From assembly GCF_001522545.3 (NCBI RefSeq), contig NC_031771.1, forward strand, positions 27,351,277 to 27,415,276: 64,000 nt of DNA, written 5' to 3'. A program made the position numbers and the translations under genes. Under the pieces are notes generated by a model. It searched no databases and had not been told where the DNA came from. It saw nothing but the letters and a program-made list of their open reading frames with translations. This DNA comes from Parus major. Lineage: Eukaryota > Chordata > Aves > Passeriformes > Paridae. Positions 36,701-46,234 of this stretch are shown here, in pieces (position 1 is the first letter of the stretch; every line of letters begins with the position of its first letter).

Positions 36701-39111
36701 TCTGCTGAAGCCTCTTTTCTTGAAAGGATAAGTTCAAGTCATCAGCAGCTTCGTTTTCCAAATCTACCACGTTTTGTGAAGCATCATCATTCAAGAGAGG
36801 ACTCCCAGCAACAGATCTCTCAGTGCTTGCAGAACCTGAATTACTTTCAGCACCTTCTTTCCCAACATCTGCAAAGAGTACATTACCAACTTGCATTTGA
36901 TACAAGTGGAAGAAAAATAAACCACAGAACCTATATCTTCTACAACTTAACACTATTTTTCATGTAACACCCTCCAGACTTTATTTACTGAGCATTTCAC
37001 TTTCTGTGCCTCTGATCTCTGCAAAGCCACCAAACTACAGCCTTATTGTACTTCCTTTCCTGTCATCTATTTTCATGGACCCAATCCAAAGAAAAAAATT
37101 TACTCACTAATTCTTTTCTGCCACACAATTTAAAGCCCTTCTAAAAAACTATGTGTCAATGCCATAGGAAGTAGAAGCAAGTCATCAACCAGAAAGCCAG
37201 GCATGTTTAGTATTAAAAGCCATCCTCCCTTCCCATCTCTTCACTTCTGCCCCATTTAAAGTCCACTAGAAGATACTCAAAGGAGTGATCTTCTGCAATG
37301 CTAAGGTTCACACGTTTAACAAAAATATTTATCTTCCTCTAGTCTGTTATTGCTAACTGACCTCATTTCAGAGTTCAAATGCTTGAGGAAGGTGACAAAA
37401 GAATGTCATAATAGTAGACTAACGCATTTAATGCTGGAGAGCTTCTTTTCCTTAATTTTGTCAGCAAAAGGAAATCAAAGAATCCCTCCAACTGTTATCA
37501 GATGTTTTAGATGTGAATAAAAAACAGGTAAAGGAGATCCTTCTAAAAATACAAGATTGTATTTAACATATTTAACTATTTTTCTTAAAATTTAGTGTCA
37601 TGCCAGCAGGAAGAAAAGTCATTTGGCCAATGCTTGTAATTTGTCCAAACAAAAATCTAATGCATCCTGCTCCAAAAAAACCCAGCCAGATCAAACCTAT
37701 TCCTGGCTTATGTACATTGCCAGGCAAGCGTGCTCTGCAGTATGTCCTGCAGCCCTTATCAGTGATTGTCCAGACTGGGAAACCAGTACAAAAAAAGCAT
37801 TGACTTTCTCTCTGCCCATGTCTACTTTCATTTATAGTACTGTGCACTACTGTCCCATCCAGCAAACAAGATGGCTAAGGGCACCACAAAGATAGGAACC
37901 AGTACAGACAGCATGCGGTCTAGCAGGCACCTCCACTGATTTAATTGGGAATTTTGCTGCTAACTTGGCAGAGGAAGACTCTGTGATTTAGAAGCTGTTA
38001 AAATGTGACATCTTGGAACACTAAATTGTATTGACACATAAAGATTCTCTAGGATCTAGTAAAGAGTTAAAAAAGGGAAGAAAACAAGGAAAAATATTTT
38101 GTTTTACCATTTAACATGCCATCTTCATCACTTTCAAAATCGTCGGAATATTCAACTTTTTCCTTTCTTGTTGCATAATCAGAAATTGCTTCCTGTAGCT
38201 CATCCTGAAACGGCTTCAAAAGTAACTTTTACAAAAAAGGCAGGATTCACTTGTTCAAGTTCAGCAGTAATTCTCCCCTCCCACACATACATAAGTAAAA
38301 CTGAGCAACAGAGGTAAGCCCATTTAATTGACAATTATTCTGAAACATACTGCATCCATTCTATCTCCATTCCCCTAACATATATACATCAAAAGTCCCC
38401 AAACCTCCATGTATTTATTTATATTCTTCATAAGAAATGTATTTAACAAACCACTAATGATGTATCATCATGTGACACTTCTCTTTTGTATGTTTTGATG
38501 TGCAAGAGCACAAGAGGAGGGTTTGTGAGAGCAGGTGAGTACGGACGAGCTCCTCACAGGAGGACAGGAGCCTGAAGCAGGTGGCAGGTCCAAACCAATG
38601 GAAAAACACATATTTTGGACACTCTGCTGCAGGACATCACGGGCACAACACATTTTCACATGATTCTGACTGGCCCTTAATTATAGATTGTAAACACATA
38701 GAGAAATGCACCAGTATCTCCAGATTCTAGACCTGACCCACAAACCACGAGGAGCAGTGGTTCCTCACGGGCCTTGGGCTCCTCCCGAGGCACCTGCTGG
38801 TGGCCAGGCTGCTCCTTCAGCCCGGCTGTCAGGAACGGGACAGCCGGGCTGCTCCCGGCCTGCGCACGGGGAGCAGCTCCTGCCGTCCTCACCGAGGGCC
38901 GCCTGCTTGCCCGCTTTCATTTCGAAAGCAGCGCGGATTTCTGTGGATGTGCACAGAATTAACAGCGAATTAACGTATTCCCAAAGGCAGAAATCTGCTC
39001 GCAGGCCCCGTTCCCCAGCGTCGGCGGTACCGTGCCTGTGCCCCTGGCCCTGCCCCGGCCGCCGCCGCCGCTCACCTGCAGCCCGCAGTCGGCGGTGCCT
39101 CCCCCCGACAT
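24616..39111 (-). CDS. MAP9: MAP9, microtubule-associated protein 9 (whole gene, 11 exons joined)
   Basis: Coding exons in transcript order (minus strand): 39111-39076, 38204-38108, 36868-36473, 34690-34491, 33575-33517, 33077-32912, 32560-32471, 31800-31642, 31197-31052, 30320-30188, 24738-24616. All introns are GT-AG, the phase is kept throughout, and the sum is 1605 nt (534 residues plus stop). Seen: the early motif EYSDDFESDE; an acidic, Ser-rich N-terminal half; the block SSQYLGSLKVLEDK followed by VDNLRAAVYQ; then a Lys/Glu-rich region with repeated W-x-x-K-K motifs; and a C-terminus with SPPWRPPGKV. From memory, human MAP9 has close counterparts of all these blocks in the same order. 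Family knowledge: MAP9 binds and stabilises microtubules, acts in spindle assembly and cytokinesis, affects which motors run on neuronal microtubules, and has a nematode homologue on ciliary doublets. This protein is about 100 residues shorter than the human one (about 647), mostly in the poorly conserved middle, so an exon may be lost or missed. Confidence 0.93.
24739..30187 (-). other. MAP9: MAP9 intron 10, 5.4 kb
   Basis: By far the longest intron of the gene. It is AT-rich and mostly unique-looking. Its donor end holds the A/C-only tract at 30155-30184. No coding exon with homology and fitting splice sites was found on either strand. Confidence 0.75.
30155..30184. repeat. A/C-only tract next to the MAP9 exon 10 donor
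   Basis: Thirty consecutive bases are only A or C on the plus strand, so the nascent MAP9 transcript carries a U/G-only run that starts only a few bases inside intron 10. The overlap with the splice-donor neighbourhood is seen directly; any role in splicing is speculation. Confidence 0.7.
30188..30320 (-). CDS. MAP9: MAP9 coding exon 10 (W-repeats 4 end and 5 start)
   Basis: The 133-nt exon (residues 450-494) supplies the last base of the split Trp codon and then NKKKEEYMKKKKVEKFLEKR. It ends in AVEEYERWL in phase 0. Human MAP9 has AINEYEKWL at this place. Acceptor CTGTGCAG, donor CTG|GTATGT. The intron just beyond the donor holds an A/C-only tract at 30155-30184. Confidence 0.94.
31052..31197 (-). 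CDS. MAP9: MAP9 coding exon 9 (W-repeats 3 and 4 start)
   Basis: The 146-nt exon (residues 402-449 plus two bases of codon 450) reads AFKKWQERKVEYLREQSRKE at its start and ends in AIEKW, with the final Trp codon split TG|G by the intron. Human MAP9 has FEKWKEKKMEYLKEKNRKE and AVEKW in the same order. The acceptor is GTCTTTAG and the donor is TG|GTACTT. Confidence 0.94.
31642..31800 (-). CDS. MAP9: MAP9 coding exon 8 (W-repeat 2)
   Basis: The 159-nt phase-0 exon (residues 349-401) contains KREESIACYEAWKKKKEQEA, the counterpart of KREEALASFEAWKAMKEKEA in human MAP9. It continues as a highly charged helix (KKLSEKKKLAELEEKK). The acceptor is CAATCTAG. The donor GCG|GTGATG is weaker than the others but keeps the phase. 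Confidence 0.92.
32471..32560 (-). CDS. MAP9: MAP9 coding exon 7 (W-repeat 1)
   Basis: The 90-nt phase-0 exon (residues 319-348) begins NWLEKKNLLLLELKRSE immediately after VYQ, which corresponds to EWLEKKN in human MAP9. It starts the Lys/Glu-rich helical region. The acceptor is ATTCTTACAG and the donor is AAG|GTTTGT. Confidence 0.93.
32912..33077 (-). CDS. MAP9: MAP9 coding exon 6 (conserved SSQYLGSLKVL block)
   Basis: The 166-nt exon (residues 263-318) starts at TTTTCCTAG and ends CAG|GTAGAT in phase 0. It carries a basic stretch, then SSQYLGSLKVLEDK and VDNLRAAVYQ. These match SSHYLGTLKVLD and ADNIRAAVYQ of human MAP9 as I remember it. This block is the single strongest evidence for the gene's identity and begins the helical microtubule-binding half. 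Confidence 0.96.
33517..33575 (-). CDS. MAP9: MAP9 coding exon 5
   Basis: A short 59-nt exon (residues 244-262 plus two bases of codon 263) between TTTCTTAG and GACAG|GTGAGA. It reads KLNETKERVLQNPEASLSD and its phase 0 to phase 2 transition joins exons 4 and 6 exactly. Identity rests on splice sites and phase rather than on strong homology. Confidence 0.78.
33680..33726 (+). mobile_element. CR1 LINE 3'-tail fragment in MAP9 intron 4
   Basis: GAGTCCCTTCCAAGTCAAGA followed by a degenerate ATTCTATGAT-like end resembles the extreme 3' end of avian CR1 in plus orientation. It is short and diverged; the 5' limit is uncertain. Confidence 0.5.
33821..33878. repeat. A/C-rich CCAA-type low-complexity tract
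   Basis: Runs of CCAACCAATCAACCAAA with a few interruptions in MAP9 intron 4. One of several A/C-only tracts in the window. Confidence 0.75.
34050..34087. repeat. Two-copy 19-bp tandem repeat
   Basis: GTATTTTATATGTATCTAC at 34050 is followed directly by a copy with a single change at the last base. A third partial copy (GTATTTT) follows. Confidence 0.85.
34491..34690 (-). CDS. MAP9: MAP9 coding exon 4
   Basis: The 200-nt exon (residues 177-243) enters in phase 1 after a T-rich TTTCCCTTTAG acceptor and leaves in phase 0 at AAG|GTATTG. It encodes a polar, acidic stretch (DQDQKKTASTSELKLED and onward) with many Ser and Thr residues. Sequence conservation with mammals looks low here. The frame fit on both sides is the main support. 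Confidence 0.85.
34691..36472 (-). other. MAP9: MAP9 intron 3 (holds the probable 63-nt exon)
   Basis: A 1782-nt gap between exons 3 and 4. The candidate exon at 36200-36262 lies near its 5' end. I searched the rest for phase-compatible exons that might restore the longer mammalian middle region and found none I could support. Confidence 0.65.
36200..36262 (-). CDS. MAP9: Probable extra MAP9 exon between exons 3 and 4
   Basis: A strong acceptor (CTTTTCCTTTCAG) is followed by 63 open nucleotides and a GGG|GTGAGG donor. The piece enters and leaves in phase 1, so it can be included or skipped without changing the frame between exons 3 and 4. In the joined frame it adds 21 residues that include EDEYQLFRSLKSSS, with some resemblance in place and composition to a DDHFKPSPRPRS segment of human MAP9. 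It could be constitutive, alternative or fortuitous; RNA evidence is lacking. It is not counted in the 534-residue total. Confidence 0.5.
36473..36868 (-). CDS. MAP9: MAP9 coding exon 3 (acidic, Ser-rich)
   Basis: The 396-nt exon (residues 45-176) enters and leaves in phase 1. The acceptor is CTTTGCAG and the donor is CAG|GTGAAAAG. The product is rich in Asp, Glu, Asn and Ser with no recognisable fold, as expected of the disordered N-terminal half of MAP9. It ends with a basic patch, KAKPRMHKKGNGSAS, that matches the position of a KPKPR segment in the human protein as I recall it. Confidence 0.9.
36869..38107 (-). other. MAP9: MAP9 intron 2
   Basis: A 1239-nt intron in phase 1. Open frames around 37.57-37.90 kb occur on both strands but lack homology or fitting splice sites. 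No repeat was recognised. Confidence 0.7.
38108..38204 (-). CDS. MAP9: MAP9 coding exon 2
   Basis: The 97-nt exon (residues 13-44 plus one base) lies between a TTTCAG acceptor and an ATG|GTAAAA donor. It enters in phase 0 and leaves in phase 1. It carries DELQEAISDYATRKEKVEYS followed by DDFESDED. The EYSDDF-SDE motif is the most conserved part of the MAP9 N-terminus. Confidence 0.92.
38205..39075 (-). other. MAP9: MAP9 intron 1
   Basis: An 871-nt intron in phase 0. The exon 1 side is CpG-island sequence; G+C falls steeply toward exon 2. No further exon or known repeat was recognised. Confidence 0.75.
39076..39111 (-). CDS. MAP9: MAP9 coding exon 1 (start codon)
   Basis: Encodes residues 1-12, MSGGGTADCGLQ, and ends in phase 0 at a CAG|GTGAG donor. 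I chose this ATG because it has a G at -3 (GCCATG), an in-frame TAG lies six codons upstream (39127-39129), and the exon sits in the CpG island. The N-terminus is about 20 residues shorter than in human MAP9 as I remember it, but joins the conserved Q-DEL stretch at the exon 2 boundary in the same register. Confidence 0.85.
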
Positions 39112-39284
39112 GGCGGAGATGTCTCGCTAACGCCTCGCAGCGCCCGCGGCCGCCGCCGAGCCCTCCGAGAGCCCTGGCAAAGAGCCTCGGGAAAAATCCC
39201 CGGCGGGGAGCCCAGAGAAGGCGCCCCAGGAAAGAGCCCCGGGAAAGAACCCCGGGCCGGGCCTAGTCCCGCACGGTCCCGCCC

Positions 39285-39297
39285 GTCGCCCGGCAAC
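39285..39297. promoter_or_regulatory. X-box (RFX transcription-factor site) upstream of MAP9
   Basis: GTCGCC-C-GGCAAC: both half-sites match the X-box consensus GTNRCC / RGYAAC with a one-base spacer. It is 174 bp upstream of the MAP9 ATG inside the CpG island. RFX factors drive many ciliary genes through such sites, and MAP9-family proteins act on ciliary and spindle microtubules, so direct RFX control is a reasonable inference. Binding itself is not shown by sequence. Confidence 0.6.
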
Positions 39298-39389
39298 GGC
39301 CGCGCCGGCGATCGCCTGCGTTAGTCGGGAATCGCCTCATGTCGCCGCAGCGCCAGTTCCTCAGCCGGGCCAAAGCCGCGCCGCCAGGA

Positions 39390-39449
39390 TTTATTATCTG
39401 TGCCCGTGCCCTGCCAGCATTTATTATCCGTGTCCCTGTCCTGCAAATA
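39390..39449. repeat. Two-copy 30-bp tandem repeat at the promoter edge
   Basis: Two adjacent 30-bp units begin TTTATTATCTGTGCCCGTG (39390) and TTTATTATCCGTGTCCCTG (39420), with several differences between them. They sit just outside the CpG island on its upstream side. Confidence 0.7.
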
Positions 39450-42400
39450 ACCCTGTTCCCACAAGGAGCGCATCCATACATCCATGATACTCGTACCAGG
39501 GCTGACACACCTTGGTCGACCCCACCCTTGCGGTAAGGTAATTCTCCAAAACCTTCCTACATGGGATGTGAGCGCCTTCCGTAAGAAACGCACTCATTTT
39601 AATGCTTTCTGGAATACAGATAAGATATACAGATACATAGCATCTGTGATAAAACCAGTTTAAATCAGATTTTAGGCATGGAGAAATTATAGTGGCATAG
39701 AAATAAATCACCTGGTGCTTGCACCTCCTAATATTCCAATTTTTATTTCCCCAAAGAGTGGTTGTATGATCCACCTGGCAAGCACCATTCCCCCTGGTGA
39801 GCGGACACCTTGCCAAGTAGCACACGTTCCTGCAGAACTGGTGTCCTAGAGGTCATCTGTCCCCAGTATGGGCCACGATGAAGGCACCTGAATTCCACGG
39901 TGCTCTGGGAATACCAATCTCATGCATCAAAGGAAAGCTGTACACTTCAGGACCAGGTACAGACATTTCTTCCTCCAGTTTAAATGCTTCTGATCATGCC
40001 TTCCTAAAATAAGACTAGTGCTCTAGTTGTCTAAGTGATAACAAAGAAGTTTTGACATGTACTCTAGACTGGTGTTGTTTTTATATATATTAATCTTCCC
40101 CAAAATGCATTGCATTTTTCTAAGCTGTGCAGAAGAAAATCTCTCTGACAGAAACAGGGAGAGAATATGTAGGACAGAGCCCAGAGCCTTAGGACTTGTT
40201 TTCCTTTTGTTTATTTTTTAGAGTTATATTTTAAAAGCAGTACAGTAATGCAAAGGCCACAACACACATGGGGGAAAGAGGCCCTGAGTTCTAACAAGTA
40301 ACCTTGGATTTAAACAGTTATTTGATGGTGATGAATTGATATTTAGGTATCATCTGTAAGCAGCTCCTTGTTTTGTTTACCTGTATTTATTTATGCCAAA
40401 TAATGCTCGATCTGCTGATTAATCATGGCATATTATTGTGCTTGATACACAAATGTTTTCCTATATTTTCTTCACATGTGAAACCCTTAAATTTGAATGT
40501 GTGCTATTACATCTCTCTGTGAAGGTGAAAGGTGAAACTTGACATACTTGTTAAGAACTTTAAAAGGAAGAAAGAAGAAATACATACATTCTTTTGTTAA
40601 TGTTAGTCATTGCTGTTGAGGGCTAAACTACATATCCCTGTTACAAACCACTGAGATGCACATTTTATTAAATTCCAAAAGGTGGCAGCAAAATATTCTA
40701 GAATTGAACAATTGGTTCTTTTATTCCAAATGTCCAGTTTATTCTAGTTTCTTTTATAGTCTCTGACAATGTTTATGGGGTTTTTTTTGGGAGACACTAT
40801 ATTCATTTAGCATTGCATACATTGTAGAGAAGGAAGATTCAGTTTAAATTATTGTTATTTACCTGAGTCAGACAACGGGTCCTCATACCACCTTTATTAT
40901 TAAATATTCAATGCACTGAGTTGCTTGGATGCAGGGAAAACAATATCAATACTGTCAGCACTAAAGAACTCAAAATGTATGAAGATGTTTTTGTCAAAAC
41001 ACATGAACATCAGGTCTGCATCTTCTAGTCTTACCTGAGGCAAAAATCCCATCGAGATCCAGTGAGGTGCATGGGACTTAAGCCTAAATATGATTCTAGT
41101 GCTCTGGGTGTAAAAGACTTAAAAAAAAACAAACACAAACAAACAAATCACAAAAAAGACCCAACCAACCAACCAAAAAAACCCCCAAAACCAAAACCCC
41201 AAACATGGAGATTTATTGAGGACAAAAACCAGGTTTTATGGTATGAAAATGAGCATTAGCATCTCCTTTTTAATTATTAACTGACTAATATATTACAAAT
41301 GTAAATTGTACAAGGAAATGTATGTTTGAAGGTGAAGTTGCTCTTTCTCTCTTGAGTAGACATGGAGCATTGAGAATAAGGCTCTAAAAAATCTCAGCAG
41401 TTATATTCCTTTGGATAAAATAAACTTAGAGGTAACATTTTATTCTGCTGACCAAATAAATGTGTGTAAGTCTCTGCCATGCCCAGAACCTTAAAAAAAG
41501 CACTTTTAAAAACAAGCATCATGATGCAGTGTGATTACCATCTGCAGGAATAATATTCAGAAAGCAGTCAAGTATGATGAGATTTTTGGATGGCTAGCTT
41601 ATATGCATATAAATAACTCCCATAAGTGGTTTATTTTATCAATGTGTCTAGAGTTTGTAAGACAGGTTTTGGGATTCCTTCTGAACACATGACACATAGA
41701 TTAAAAATTCTAAAATCATATATAATAAGTCACTTCAAGTCAAAATATATAAAACCCCTTACTGGAGAGAAATGTTACTGTGCTTGCTTTGTTATTCCTT
41801 CCCAAAGTAAAAAGTACACTTGAAAGGAAATGTAATGCCATGACAAAATCTATGAGTTGGTGTACATTCCTGTAGAAAGTGATTTTTGTGTTGGTTGCCA
41901 GGGGCTTGCCTCATAAATGACTATTCCTGTTCTTGACATCAGTGGGAATTACACATCTGCGACAAGTGCATCTCCCTCTTGGACCTTGCACACTTACTTG
42001 TTTAGCAGAGTAACAAGTAGCTTCAATTCTAAACAAGAAAGAGCTCTTCTATCTAGGGGTCACCATCAGAGACATTCTTAAGTACAAACATTAAAAACTA
42101 TTATTCTCACATTTTCCTCCCAGTTCATATGAAATAGTCTATTACAATGTACCATGTTTTGCTGGGTTATGCCTGTTCTGACAAAATGTACTGTTCTTCT
42201 TTGCTTGTCATGAAATAAAACCAGAAGTATAATCAACTTTGAGCATCAGATGGAAATCCCTGTTGTAATCAAATTCAACTTCTCACTTTTACATCTCGAT
42301 CTAATTTGTAAGTAGTTAGAGAAGATGCTGTCAGGGTAAGAAGGTATGCAACCTGATTTACTAGATTGTTGTTCTGAAGCATTCAACCAGGAAAGTTTAA

Positions 42401-45400
42401 TTTGATAAAATTATCATATACAAAAACATAGATATTGAAAGAACAGACTGCAAAGGTGGAGCAAAAGAAAGGAGAAACTAGGATAAATAAACTCACAACT
42501 ACATCACTTTCATGGCAGTTTATGAATACATGTGTTCTTGACTGGTTAATTTATTCTTGAGTATTAGACTTAAGTAGCAGATGGAGGTAGATATCCCAAA
42601 AGAAAAAAAAAATATCCTTGACTTTTTAAAGTTATTTTAGGCTTTATTTTTTTTAAAGCTGTCTTTTTTTTGTAAATAGTACTTGTGTTTTTAAGGAAAA
42701 ACATTGGAACAGAGGAATGAGACATCTGTCTTGGTGTTGTGCTTGGTCGTTGTAACAAGGCAAGGAACTCTTCAAAAAAAGCTTGTTTGTGTTGGTGGCA
42801 GCAGATTAGACTTCCTGTAAGGGGAGTCAGAAAAGGCAAACCTTTTCATGTCAAGTGGAGTCATTTTGTGTGCAAATGACTCAAGCTACTGCTCTCGCTT
42901 GGATATGGATACATTCTTTTTAAGTCTTGCAGCTGTGAGCTCCGGTTAAATAAACACCTTTGAGAGAAACCTCACAGACCTGCAATTGCTTGAAAACATC
43001 TCTCACTCTCAAAATATCTCTGTGTTTAATGTTGTACTAATGCTGTCAAGAGAAGCCAACAGCTGTTAAGTGCTGAGTAGTAACTCACTTTAATGCTATG
43101 GCACATTTCACAGAGAGAGGAGCCACACTTGTCAGATTATCACCTGCGCATTTGAGAAGTGTCAGGGCTCCAAGCTGCTGGCACCTGAGGGATCACCAGA
43201 GAGCCCGACACAGGACCTTGGGTTAAAGCCTTGAATAATGTCCAACAAACTTCCAACCCCAAGGGATGAGAAGTCTGACATCATAAAAATTAATCAGAGA
43301 AAATGGATACAGTAAAAGGCCAAGTTAAATTGCTTTGTGGTTAGAAAGATTGGCTGGCTAATTCTCACTGACAGTAAAAATGTCTTCTTCTGCTCTTTAC
43401 ATCTATATTCCTCCCTTGTCTCTTTTTAATTTTTGGTGCTATTCTAGTTGCACTATGGCAGGAAGATTTAATGGAGAATAAAGCTGCCAGGTCTGATTTT
43501 TTTACCATTATCCTAATGAAGATAGAGCTTTACAGTGCAAGTAGCTTCAGCAAGTAAAGATGAATGATTACCTAACTCTAGTGTAGCAAAACAAAGGCCC
43601 ATTGGAAGCACACTGAATGTATCACTTAATCTTTTTAGATTTATAACTGACCATATAAGACACTATCTTTTTACATCTTCTGAATGTACTGATTTGTCTA
43701 TCAGTACACTTATAAGAACCTTCCATAACCAAGCACTTCGTAGTCTTGAAGGGAGTTACCAGCTTTCCCTGCCAGACTGCTGAGACAGAATTATTATACC
43801 CATTTTGTATATGTAGAGAGAAGACTCAGAAGCTGTGCTAGCGATACAAATGCATGCAGAAATTTTGTGTTGGTGTAACTGTGGAGGATTTCCATCATGC
43901 CTGTTTTGCACTATTTTATACCCTTAACAAGTAAAAAAAATTCAGACATCACATGATAACTTGTACCCATTAGAGACAGTGATGCAGAAGAATCTCAAGA
44001 ACATCTGTGATACTTCAGTGCTTGATAAAATGATTAAGCATTTGCTAACAGCTGCCCTTTGTGGTTCTCTTTTTTTAGTAAAAGAGCTGTTGGAGAGCAA
44101 TTTCTTTTCAGCTTACACTGGAGACAAAGTATGACTCTAAGATAACATAGCAGAAAAAGCTATGACATCAGATCCACACCTGGGTCTGACAAATATATAA
44201 ACAAGTATATCCAGCTGGGCATTTTCTATTTTTTCTTTAGCTCATAAATGTGTAGGTCACTATTATCTCGTAGATTGGAGCCCTGGTTTCCTTAGCTTCA
44301 GATGCACTGTACTCAGCTGCTCCTTTAAAGGGAGTGGTGTTAAGGGAGCACACTTACATACCCTTTTCCTCTTTCTAGGCTATCTAGGCCATCCAACACA
44401 TCCACAGGGCCTGGGCTGCAGGTTGAACACTACACTGGTAACACCAGAGAAACCTGCAAAATACAAGCTCCAGATTTTGTGCAGTTCCTATGGAGACCAT
44501 GATACACTAGGATATTTTTATTGTGGGTTAAAGATTATATTGACTTTCTCATTATTAATATTTCTGTGTACTCTTATGTCATTTCTGCAAGGACTATGGA
44601 AAGAACATTTTATTCAGACTTGTGAATGGAAAGCATTGATTAATCCCAGCACTTGGAAACAAGTAATCCAAGTTAGTAATCTGGAACATTAAATCAAACC
44701 CTGTATTTGCAAAGGAAGCTTAACAGTTCATCTTTTCTTTTTCTCCATATTTCCTTCCTTTCCGTCTTGTGACCTGAGTTTATAGCCCCTGCAACTGATT
44801 TGAGATTTTGCAGCTGCTGAGATGACTTGGCTTCAGTTTAACAGCAAATGTCATCAGCCCAAATCTGGGCTTCGTGTGATCTTTCTTTCCATTTCCTATT
44901 TCTTTTCAAATTGATTATTTGCCAGTTTAGGGGATTATCTAAAGCTACCCTAAGACTGGTTCTCTGTGCCAGGGCTATTCAGCCTCTTTTGTCAGGAAAA
45001 TCCTGAACAAAAGCTAATGGGCATGCCAGAAACATGTGAAGGGTGGGAGAGGGTCTGAATGTCAAAACTCTCTCAAGAGGGATTCTTGTGTAGTGCAGGA
45101 GGGAGTCAGAGAGAAAGAGGCATCGTCCTAGTGCAGAAAGCAGCTGGGCTGGACGTGGTGAGGAGACAGTGCAGAGGGGTGAAAAGGGATAACTGAGCTT
45201 TTGTCAGAGTATTGTTGACTGTAGAGTCTTTGGGAATGGTGCCTCCTCTAAGTACATTTTGTGCACACATAGTGTTAAATTGCATTTTCAGCTACATAGG
45301 TCTACCCAGGCTATTTAGGGAAGTGGGAGGGACTGTAGGATCATACTATTAGCTGTGATGTTTCCATTCCTGAACTAAACTCAGCCATTGTGCTGGTATC

Positions 45401-45559
45401 CCTTGCCACCAATACCTCATGCCATTCAGATATGTTCTAAATGTCTGAGGTGCACACAAACATTTCTAGGTACAAACCCAATGTGCTGAAGCACTGCAGA
45501 AAAAGATTAATACTTGAAAATGTTATTTTTAAACTGATTCTGGAACATCATTTGTAACA
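39450..45559. other. Non-coding region upstream of MAP9
   Basis: No exon was recognised on either strand. It contains the A/C-only tract at 41121-41204. Sequence at about 43.1-44.1 kb looks unique and free of simple repeats, and could hold conserved non-coding elements, but that needs alignment. Confidence 0.5.
41121..41204. repeat. A/C-only low-complexity tract, 84 bp
   Basis: Almost every base is A or C: poly-A with AAAC units, then CCAACCAACC, then AAACCCCCAAAACC. Longest of its kind in the window. Confidence 0.9.
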
Positions 45560-46225
45560 TAGACTTTTGTCTCGTTACGGACTTTTGGGTTAGGTTATTT
45601 TTCCCCTTGAACTGAAGATTGACGAGAGGGAGGCAGTTTTCTCTTATTCGGTCTCGGTTGTTTATTCTTATCACCATTACAAGGTACAAGGAGTTAGGTG
45701 CACCATGATAGAAAGGGATAAAATGGCTAACAAAGATAATTTTCAAGGTCTTCTCTATGTCCATTTACCCAATTAACAGATGCCAACTAATTATTTTTCT
45801 TACTGACCCAATGACCCAACACCTGTGTACGGCACTGCGGCATTCTTTATCCACTCACTTACTACTATCTAGGAGAAGACCTCTAGGAGAAGAACATGAA
45901 GAAGAAAGAAGAAGGGACAAGAGACAACACCCTAAATCCTCCATCTTGTCTTTTACTCTCTAAACTATTTTTTCACCCAGTGATTTAATAAACTTTCAGA
46001 GTGTATTACTAATCTACACACACTTCTTCCATCTAACTTTAACATTTGTTCTCATGTATCACCGTGAAAACATGCTCATGAATTTCATGTTATATGTTTC
46101 TTTGGATCCTAGAACTAAGTATTAGAAACAAGAGCATACACTCTGTATCTCAGACTCCAACAGACTTTCATCACCTGTTTAATTCTTTCTTAGTTCCAGT
46201 GGTTGAAACTTTAAGGAGACAGTGG
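45560..46225 (-). mobile_element. Probable solo LTR of an endogenous retrovirus
   Basis: On the minus strand an AATAAA lies in AATAAACAACCGAGACCGA near 45650-45665. Downstream comes CTGCCTCCCTCTCGTCAATC, and upstream AAGATGGAGGATTTAGGGTG. These strings resemble LTRs I remember from songbird genomes. No gag, pol or env frame is next to it, so it would be a solo LTR. I could not fix both ends or a target-site duplication; a TG at 45568 is a possible left edge. Family assignment is from memory. Confidence 0.5.
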
Positions 46226-46234
46226 CTGATGTTG

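Larger units (their letters stand above)
38750..39385. promoter_or_regulatory. MAP9: CpG island promoter of MAP9
   Basis: A sharp rise in G+C and CpG density in an otherwise AT-rich window, covering the first exon, the start of intron 1 and the upstream flank. It contains GC-box-like TCCCGCCC (39277-39284), an X-box (39285-39297) and no evident TATA box near the ATG. This is the usual form of a broadly expressed vertebrate promoter. Open frames seen on both strands here are expected from the low stop-codon density of GC-rich DNA. Edges were judged by eye. Confidence 0.85.

Noticed and set aside
38706..39296. Long open frames on both strands over the CpG island (186 codons plus, 74 codons minus)
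   Set aside because: They are rich in Arg, Pro, Ala and Gly, as expected when GC-rich DNA lacks stops. The minus-strand one opens at a non-ATG codon and is out of frame with MAP9. Neither has homology.
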